Shown here: in pieces, positions 31,901 through 34,819 of the stretch
How the letters are laid out: every line of letters starts with the position of its first letter
Position numbering within the stretch: position 1 is the stretch's first letter
DNA from: an uncultured Clostridia bacterium
GTDB lineage: Bacteria > Bacillota > Clostridia > Christensenellales > Borkfalkiaceae
Direction: 5' to 3'
Length of the DNA: 34,819 nucleotides
Assembly: GCA_947174975.1 (NCBI GenBank)
Contig: CAMWLA010000002.1
Coordinates: 1-34,819 of the forward strand
Made by a program: the position numbers and the translations under genes
The notes under the pieces: model-generated
What the model was told of the DNA's origin: nothing
What the model saw: only the letters and a program-made list of their open reading frames with translations
Database searches by the model: none

Positions 31901-32019
31901 AGCAAGAAGTTAAAGTTGACGGCGACGTTCACGTTCAAGAAGTTTGCGACAGACTTAAAGAGCTTGCATTCGGTGCAGAACCTCAAATAAAGTCTTTTAG
32001 AAAAAGAGGTACGGTATGA
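16972..32019 (+). CDS. Giant secreted surface protein 2 (about 5015 aa), full-length colinear paralog of giant protein 1
   Basis: ATG 16972 preceded by GGAG; the TTG start at 16960 in the ORF track adds only MEYV and is unlikely. MKITGTKKLLLSFFALACALGTGLGFG...ITAYA|AS signal peptide. About 36 Ig-like modules match giant 1 module by module. C-terminus VCDRLKELAFGAEPQIKSFRKRGTV. TGA overlaps the next ATG. Confidence 0.92.
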   Translation: MKITGTKKLLLSFFALACALGTGLGFGLSRSGATDITAYAASDKHVLPMAVGERASDAVSAADIEARDALAEATGIPADFISFYARSNNGTEKELYDSYVEDELTTFDGMKSFAEMYSEGELVPEEDISDEDWYVSPDQTAGYAPYWSCYLIGLGDSWSNYYSSKPGGITTEQQYYRNANFTMGYYVKWDQRKSATHHAMGKHNYMLYNIVWLEEGESYTFGFNSATGMNSVYCETTSSVNFLSTSTLLSNGSYSGYVRDYLFNSTKANEATVPNPKVNIDPDTSRNTYNDYLDEFGSTIAPASSDYTSSLGTGTGAKRMTIKPDAPSGAYMIVLQSSNNTQAGTQFIWWNRGGGSWRCNYNGYVADGTGNTVYSIYCTYATLVCRKGITKPKLEYNDGVSADLSSKTVNFNNEDHEMIIQGDWGSGLMDYQISEYVGGTWVPAAKNTSSTNVTQVSRGTRGSITKAGNLKFKAKNAGQYKIEITPFRNWKVESNEKDESDRTPVTFYFTIKPRELTIPTIMDDNVGTIDSATNTKSVFRTGKSLYISIYPAPTTWTTYDNPDGLSQFDWSTNGVLTLSHSEQHVYTVTINLKYNTPTQTNLSWSDGTTSPKTFKFDIGPMKVVVPDIIKDGGGGVTTFTKTVEYNGAYQILSFMPVDEDQLVINAINVTTGMGLSKTNTPLVPDTFCIKDNTLTLTALDAGRYEMTVSVSDEYVFDDPALSVELTYVLIINPKPIDAPILNEPTAVNNVKTVTYGGEKMADGTTDWIATLEFINADQSRIDWVSDTLNDAGWLDSTLKLAGRSAKIYDVTFTPKKNYRWKDGVTVPTYTLVIEKLKIGDPQLVKDGEAGATYDGPSASTPTSKTVRFNGDPHPFKIYFPTLASVKDIIYTKASSIEMQYNGTFDREWDGDYVTFKTSTAGEYTFEIFPTQNYCWSDGTTGSKIFNFIIQPIDIKSLEFWATNQWATGIQQYFYTSNGFNAIINYDGTPKTMRIGNDKPTTEAHKYQLTGDYAMYFGILDENGGFVDRTDEGLTGLAAKLPDGVTCTQENGYLTLTMTTAGVYRVAVMLQNTNFWWTETMSTQVVYTLTINPEGITAPEIDTAKCEGHDIHGHFSDTSMHGTYYNVDFALALKLDAKFTDEEYQDLIEVITPDNQTFVYIANRSDSLILQERDEALAEKNGTYTDWYNGVLYFYAKDQGEYNWTVKIISPNHAWAGKTEKEITFTITIDRSPVSGLEMHYVGDEEENKNILVQGATNVWGDAINALTVKYELAVYSEANKVIFFKRTSTDHLVDTGFSAQFSYVVNKFVMDSDYDVEDLTDVTELVFDDGELRLGVLDAGTYEIVITPTDNYCWNDNSKSISSIKFTLVINKLTIDTPLVILDDGSTTLTGVKEAEYDHKYLTMQLDLLTWPKGYAIKSFEYVSTDKADREAEGDLKPVKISGTGDLHGTDDVNLGVDVDTGLMSVQAQSAGEYLLTVVVSNVNNYQLAAGDKLLYRFNISRLSVSLPDAFLYKTHLTETEAKAIDKTDADVRVMAGSADASKFNSENSNTAEFDSYYHAVYLYGDSIKLGDFNITVETKTGNGDVKQEIIQPVDTVDGTSDATNYFRLAAFGVDTYTIVLKFNTRDFYWDKDISSSGQTRSYKFVITSKLISVPTVKGESNITLIDNRYTVEFPYVKDVATPNDSHRMITLTHVEFGVAIAGTTPTEYAIINSKVSTSSTANGVLLTNFPNQINGSYDPVYGEITMATSLDGIVGGEAKVTYTYVIELNIDPNNMRWDTGAEGDTLTKYYEIKIVKQKIARPYIIDTKNTTGNDKYVVYDGSDWVEELQIALMDPALISHTLSVTTMTDMLDTTDPDYANLLKVTAPAPAATYTVVAKIIDPDNAEWLDGSTDDITFNLIVNPIEVAKPYILIPTGSTEAQEGVVGWTKTVTYEDVGGVVEHFMNVNGFWQQDGSKFTDLPSGTQIPDVMTYTIENLAFKTEGYTKPAYVAGNDYVFNDGTLNFGAENAGKYVVRFKLSGNAVWLDGSKDDLDVTLIINKKTHTDLAIYLDRADANEWCDEVVGNTKTFTYKLDASGNPVDAFMKIVNFDDTLMTYDSLISGTMSATPGDGYLEESGTGLGLSADKTNYTVKAFNAGEYVIQFSLKDNANHRWEFADVATCTFKLQIKKLKLLQPVINSDYSLTNESIEGNTLTVDYDKNLHTILVESLFDNLNNGAYSVLGSKYFTVADNTAAKNLAGDPAYNAATHLTVFKSYDDTKTAGLKIKDLFEDTVTFDSTILNPAYSYNGVSANTDAELINLFRLTAYTPGDYYMTFTLTDSANMEWSGVTGNDIEFKIVINKVVHDAPVFAGSTLITQSKEYTGDKVEFTFNNVSNGKMTAVGAVITTASEEYEITGYTGPDATITANFATMNFEVSWFNGVLVLGFTEIGTYNVRISITDTDFIAWDGTTDTYKDFECIVAKRTVKSEVTFSAPGDSELDAKLREHKDVWPITVTGGVGAQIVLSGLRTTPTAASWNQRLGFKVYYEKITDVGVEIGSKTYEDTDTPVIWTPPVKQSDGTYSLTLWYAEIGNGKGNIKKGKYNLVIEQVDTDGNHKLDKVIVPFEVEGDPAPFKAEMLEWVYTRNIDPPSTAPASVNDQGAKPENRFILNYEEGVTYTFLPKLKSAYGGYDGSNPLFVTQLETYYVTWDKSYDGVQSPLNAGDNYVKIVIKLDVANSDTEDYKFDDYEFILYYNIKKAKYNLSNLEWYYDDTIATAPYTYTYDNADKSVSIVAKTGTTMPTGLVPSAYKTGGIYQTAATPNVDFPVATVNTNLMRYAGQYTTEVEFTVTSPNYERPIKGDPDTYDGSFEWTRDWTITPQHIVVDWVQGQTTSSDGTVTTRSKPSVAGTHAGKFSFIYEVEDSSQPTGWRAVSAITRSPGQTIMYRATASLKPGSGATDYARNYTFEFLGGDDPTIGNPLEFEVGGDDTIIYNHITVDGKIELDYEYTGSAFEADTEIDFDTSNGQITVAGNINILYYRRDLTTGDPVGSPIAAPYDIGNYIVILKLRYSGTTEDFALSEDRYEYNIIKAKLKAEDFEWRVKHNDGTNDIEAVYRDDLGGKWVNVDTKEEVTVEYDGKPYEVYLYSEFAASIIRFTYTDASQIYADTYTTTATDIMDTAHYEFDPSDPPSLTFTWEIKKHFLDLKNVKWNYEEAYVFTVVNGTPKAFFVEIDNLPDYLSSDKVKYTVYRGAEFVDGDITDYGTYTTTVEILEDKIDTDNYELGTWPAAVEKTITWEIKRRELVVPKDDRSWSEFDGVQHNLLKPFGFAVDWNEYFDVEVTYTDFEGNVTPNYDGTARFGGKYYAYDAGTYKFDLKIKQKFNGGTAADPRNNIVWVVTDDEGTRKTPDDQPVSYKVEKKQLIVTGWVENFELSRVVLFGNIDSAKFVDYDFYKGNSGSAGAEATLNDVLQSAGGDVFSMVPKIRGAYTGNIELSYETKDKFISFTTPEITEDNADKVVGKPYIYGYSINGSITYFTNDQIAAGDISVTYTGEDITFRIQNWDTYYSQYVTVYGGSLDDLTQREAGEYTLTLILRTDLEKPLYWGKTDDNKIDRSAVELKFKISYKMLTIPELPAEITYNGSVINILEKATNSTYSKLLAEYGNYVEISGNTAINVGEQTLYLNIKEEYGNAVRWNNNTDQGIVGAYTFAWKIIPVLIQKPEKDLDVRIEYDGYAHSVFEVLKGYDEKNPTPAIATLMANINEVNGRSINAGEFEAELSLPNNNYSWCDADGKALADRSPVIIPWKIGKKVIDFGDAYWGYMDGEEEVAYDENSPFTFTIVNGRVKNFTVEILGMPEILKTYTSYSTNGLPGNSAGAVSTYTTTVVFDLDRIDRKNFEVGVLPDDISQLVWKIVPREIDLPEYDESWTTFDGKVHDLTALLGLPEDWAEYLDISVEYKATEADSYDAYMGEDDYVVGYSNYNGFYFGFYKITVTLKTGSSILGNVKWVGGVAPEDIVIEVSELIINVTDWFEDDENSYVMLEDGATLPDEIAERLEYILYEDGDTNKTLLKPDDIVGGKKYYIEYVFKTGRDEKGVAYNYGIKLVFAKGVPNPLEFDTGNYGDQPIIWLPAPVLKTAVLEYNGEAQTFVINGMDSVYKLTYAKKNQLNAMYSLGLGDNVNSYIYLTNEKALTATSAGTYTAVIKLLGKVRLSWYDSTVYSVDSNGNLIYKSSGFTVPNAENLFNNKSFTVSYTITPKRVPLLTDEDLEKLMGIIVGYDGTEKDVTVEAKEVFDELEAKYGKIFDYAGKTGTAAAEYELTITLADLSSSYWYSEEPTKEVVSKVRLDGYEFKYVQDGSSWKLVLVKVDKYGTPELDSAGKYVEFNYGEYDVDVEYLPDFEYEFVKIKENDGDPEALWLTNPDGTINVANSYFLDEDGDQVTIDGKFVTYTYEMDKADNTVVVWYKKDDTLGFIPTTNPDEAEYVKRIVLDINADVKYGYKKYKTEDATEYTYLFNKLTIVDGVPVAIVDSEGKFIDTYLFFNGTDYELRKYDLDTDGKFISDGGTHYTFTPVEATCEMVNSDFYTISGGKFVVSVTGEYMLRYVLDGTNRKQQIVYAKDDNGNLIVDTEFTVVSEDVYVRITDKEYKVKWEISSAVLPMPEFDEEKMQQYTGGTLYAKDVLKGFLPDLMEIVEGGEGVDAGEYTAKIIITSPNSKWNPNDTTEDYVLVKWRIDTAKIDLSEVKWVFTDGTNTYDDCSEFVYTRVDGKPVVYWVELANLPEALKSKVTFTTNNKPGAYAGTDVGKYTTLVEYGTENDPNFEAFDIPEELKVIEWSIKRRFLDVPEIGSVWLVFDSEKHDLREVLGLPEDWNEYYTIKILYADNFVDYKDYKGYEGDPYTAFGSGAYKFTFTIKTGINPTVTNPNVVWKTTGTNPPVSGGPAESGPSESGPEASAPEGESLEAPTAASFVSVYSEEIEESTAIVEETEEVKLVKAEIKETAKQEVKVDGDVHVQEVCDRLKELAFGAEPQIKSFRKRGTV

Positions 32020-34733
32020 AAACATTAAGTACTAAAAAATTATTAATATTATGTTTCACGCTCATATTTGCGGTAGCAACGGGGTTGTTTGCAACCTTAC
32101 TTTGCCGCAATGCTTACGCTGTCGTAAATCCCGACTCCATCGTCGTATACGATGAAGAGGGCGGAGAACCCGCCGGCGACGATAACACCGGCGATAATAC
32201 GGGCGATAATACGGGCGACAACACCGGCGACACCGGCGACACCGGAACTAAAATTCCCGGTGATGACGCAATTGCTAAACCACAACCCGGTGATGATGAG
32301 CCTGTGCCCCCCGCAGTTATCGAGTTGGTTGTCGAAGTCGACAAACTTGTATTGCGCGTTACCGAGTGGGTACGTCCCGTAACCCCCGAATCACAAGCGA
32401 TTATCAATAGAAACCCTTACGGCGAATACAGTAACGACATGGTTGCTAAAATCGACGCGCTCATTAAAGACGGAACCTTTATCAGCTATTCCATTTGGGA
32501 TATGGACGGCAACCCCGTTACGGATATAACCGCTCTTCCCGCGGGAAGTTCGTATTTCATTCACCTCGACGTCAATGAAAAATACAAAAATTTCGTTGTA
32601 ATCGAGTATGCGGACGGCATCGAAAGAAGTCTTGCGGGTCAAATTGCTTTCCCCACAAGCGAACCGCTTGAACCTTTCCCTCAATTAAATCCGCTCACGA
32701 AAGAGTATGACTATGCGGGTAAGCCCATAGACGTTAGGGCTGATTTCCTTAACGGTTTGATAGCGGGCAATGAAGATTACCTTGTAATCGTAGAAAGCGA
32801 AAGCGACAATTTCGTTCAGAACGGTGCGGGCGAATTCCATTACAGAATAGCTTTTAAAACCGACGCTAAGGTATATTGGGAAGGTACGTCAAGAGACAGA
32901 ACTCCCGCAGACGTCATCGTTACGATTAAGCCTTTGGTTTTATCTACAAAGGATATCGACTTCGGTGAAATACCCTATACCGGCTTAAAAATCGATATAT
33001 CCGATAAAATTGCCAACTACGAAGCATTCAAGGGCTACGTAATAGGTCAGAAGGTAAGCATCGGAGCAGCCAATTCCGGCACAGTCGGTGAAGACGTCGG
33101 CGAATACGAGGTTAAGTTGGTAATTAAATCCGAGGTTGCCAACAGCATTAAGTGGGAAGACGACGTAGAGTACGTAATCGTAAAGTGGTACATTTCGAAG
33201 ACGGTAATTGCCGGCGAATGGGACACTTTCGGTGAGTTCGGTATAATGACTATCGTCAGTGACGTGTACAAGGGCGGTGACGCTAAGGCAATTAAGTACA
33301 CGTATTACGACATTACCGACGGTGCTGCACCCGGCCCGGATACAAAAGTAACCAAGCTTGACCAAATCGGTCATACGTATAGAGTTGAAGTTGAATTAAT
33401 CAACGAAAACTTGGAATTCACTCCCGAGACTGTGCTTTTCCACGAGTTCACTCTCGAACACGAGATTAAAACGCTTGAAAAACCCGTAATCGAGGTTGTC
33501 GAGCAAGAATTCACCGGCGAATCGATTACTTTCAAAGTTACTATCAACAATATCGATATTACCGATAGCGAACTTGCCGAGTATATCGAAATTGTTACAG
33601 AGGAAAGCGACAGCCTTACCCAGACAAACGCCGGCGAGTACACGGTAGTAATCCGTCTTAAAGAGGGCGTGTTCTGGACTACCGAAGACGGCGGTTACTT
33701 CACCAACGACGAGCGTTTGACCTTCACGATCAAGGCTACCGAGCTTGACGTAAAGTGGAACGAAGATACGGGTATCCCCACCTACGAAAGTAAGTACACG
33801 GGTAAAGATTATTCTTCCTACGTTATATGCACGTATTACGACGAGTTGAATAACGAAATATCCATGGCTGATATGGTAGTAGGCGGAACTTATAAAGCAG
33901 TTCTCACGCTTACGGATCTCGGCGCAGTAAACTTCACTTGGAAAGATATAAGAAAAACCACGTTTGAATTTACCCTTAAAGTAGCTTTCGAAACGGTAGA
34001 AGTTCCTTCTTTCGAATCATCCTTTGATTTCACCGGTAAGGCAATTGAAAATTATCCCGTCGGCTGGGATGATATAAAGGATAAAGTTACCATTATCGGC
34101 GGAGATAAAAACGGTTTCGTACAGACTAACGCCGGAACCTACACGGTTGTAGTTCAAGTTAACGAAGGCTTAATCTGGAAGGGCGAAGGCAGCGAAAACG
34201 TTTTGGTTGCCGGCGATACCGTAATCTTCAAGTTCACGATCAACAAAGCAGTGCTTACAATCGAAGAATGGCAAGCAAACGGAAAAGTTAAATTCACCAG
34301 TAGTTATACCGGTAATTACGACGACGTTGTAGATTATGTCTACTATAAGAAAGACGACGTCGAAAAAGCTCATCCGCTTACGTTCAATGACTTGGTTGAG
34401 GGTGAATCTTATATTGTAGTAGTAAAGCTTAAAGCGGGTCAGGAAGCAAACTTCAGCGCTCCCGATCTTCCCGCCGAACACGAGCTTGCAAGCTTCAAGC
34501 CCGACCCCGCTCCGAGCAGCGGCGGTATCCCTTGGTGGGTATGGCTGATTATCGGCGCAGCGCTTCTCATTCTTATCTTAATTATAATCATTATAATTAT
34601 TATCTTGAAGAGACGTAAGAAGGACGACGAATACGACGACTTCTACGGCGACGAGTATTACGGCGACGAAGAAGGCGACGGCTACGGCGAAGGCGACGGC
34701 GACGGCGGCTACGACGACTACGGTGATTATTAA
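32016..34733 (+). CDS. Membrane-anchored Ig-like repeat protein (905 aa): signal peptide, DNTG/DTG low-complexity linker, about 8 modules, Ile-rich TM, acidic D/E/G/Y tail
   Basis: MKTLSTKKLLILCFTLIFAVATGLFATLLCRNAYA|VV signal peptide. GGIPWWVWLIIGAALLILILIIIIIIIILKRRKK TM plus stop-transfer. Tail DDEYDDFYGDEYYGDEEGDGYGEGDGDGGYDDYGDY. Overlaps the upstream stop as ATGA with AGAGG 7 nt upstream. Confidence 0.95.
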   Translation: MKTLSTKKLLILCFTLIFAVATGLFATLLCRNAYAVVNPDSIVVYDEEGGEPAGDDNTGDNTGDNTGDNTGDTGDTGTKIPGDDAIAKPQPGDDEPVPPAVIELVVEVDKLVLRVTEWVRPVTPESQAIINRNPYGEYSNDMVAKIDALIKDGTFISYSIWDMDGNPVTDITALPAGSSYFIHLDVNEKYKNFVVIEYADGIERSLAGQIAFPTSEPLEPFPQLNPLTKEYDYAGKPIDVRADFLNGLIAGNEDYLVIVESESDNFVQNGAGEFHYRIAFKTDAKVYWEGTSRDRTPADVIVTIKPLVLSTKDIDFGEIPYTGLKIDISDKIANYEAFKGYVIGQKVSIGAANSGTVGEDVGEYEVKLVIKSEVANSIKWEDDVEYVIVKWYISKTVIAGEWDTFGEFGIMTIVSDVYKGGDAKAIKYTYYDITDGAAPGPDTKVTKLDQIGHTYRVEVELINENLEFTPETVLFHEFTLEHEIKTLEKPVIEVVEQEFTGESITFKVTINNIDITDSELAEYIEIVTEESDSLTQTNAGEYTVVIRLKEGVFWTTEDGGYFTNDERLTFTIKATELDVKWNEDTGIPTYESKYTGKDYSSYVICTYYDELNNEISMADMVVGGTYKAVLTLTDLGAVNFTWKDIRKTTFEFTLKVAFETVEVPSFESSFDFTGKAIENYPVGWDDIKDKVTIIGGDKNGFVQTNAGTYTVVVQVNEGLIWKGEGSENVLVAGDTVIFKFTINKAVLTIEEWQANGKVKFTSSYTGNYDDVVDYVYYKKDDVEKAHPLTFNDLVEGESYIVVVKLKAGQEANFSAPDLPAEHELASFKPDPAPSSGGIPWWVWLIIGAALLILILIIIIIIIILKRRKKDDEYDDFYGDEYYGDEEGDGYGEGDGDGGYDDYGDY
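32181..32246 (+). repeat. 12-nt (DNTG) tandem repeat decaying into a 9-nt (DTG) repeat
   Basis: gataacaccggc / gataatacgggc x2 / gacaacaccggc followed by gacaccggc, gacaccgga. Confidence 0.95.
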
Positions 34734-34763
34734 TAAATAATAATCAAATAAAACTTATAATTA

Positions 34764-34787
34764 TAGGCTTCCCGCAAGGGAAGCCTA
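34764..34787 (+). terminator. Rho-independent terminator of the giant 2 - anchor operon
   Basis: TAGGCTTCCC-GCAA-GGGAAGCCTA perfect 10-bp stem with GNRA-type loop, followed by AATTATTTTTTATT. Confidence 0.95.
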
Positions 34788-34819
34788 AATTATTTTTTAT
34801 TGACATTGAAATATAATTA

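Noticed and set aside
1816-32019. Duplication as an assembly artefact
   Set aside because: The paralogs are colinear but strongly diverged in most of their sequence, with distinct intergenic regions and different linkers. Artefactual copies would be near identical.
1816-32019. Megasynthase (NRPS/PKS) because of the gene size
   Set aside because: No adenylation, condensation, ketosynthase or carrier motifs; signal peptides and beta-rich Ig-like repeats instead.
32181-32246. CRISPR-like or regulatory repeat array
   Set aside because: In-frame 12/9-nt codon repeats encoding a DNTG/DTG linker, without spacers.
34520-34733. LPXTG sortase signal at the anchor C-terminus
   Set aside because: No LPXTG-like pentapeptide before the TM (sequence is PAPSSGGIPWWVW) and a long acidic tail follows KRRKK, unlike sortase substrates.

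Overview
The window is dominated by three consecutive + strand genes for secreted repeat proteins. Two are giant paralogs (true starts at 1816 and 16972, about 4954 and 5015 aa). The third is a smaller gene (32016-34733, 905 aa) whose ATG overlaps the stop of the second giant as ATGA. All three start with a near-identical signal peptide (TKKLL...AYA) and consist of tandem bacterial-Ig-like (MBG/YDG-type) beta-sandwich modules. Reading inter-module linkers by eye, I count about 36 modules in each giant, in one-to-one colinear order. The last third is organised as a higher-order six-module super-repeat (A-B-C-D-E-F). Both giants end on A-B, and the third ORF opens with C-D-E-type modules, so it seems to continue the array register. 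Only the third protein has a membrane anchor (an Ile-rich TM and a D/E/G/Y-only cytoplasmic tail). The giants lack LPXTG or TM segments and instead share a short C-terminal motif (VCDR[IL]KxL...Q[IL]KxFRK). Both giants are preceded by a duplicated module of phased A-tracts, a TTGACA promoter and a conserved 5' UTR. The best candidate for an undescribed system is a two-giant-fibre plus one-anchor surface apparatus. The 5' edge holds the 3' part of an unrelated Ala/Lys/Glu-rich coiled-coil protein gene. No RNA genes, CRISPR arrays or transposons were seen. The host is probably a Gram-positive (Bacillota/Clostridia-like) bacterium; this is inference only.
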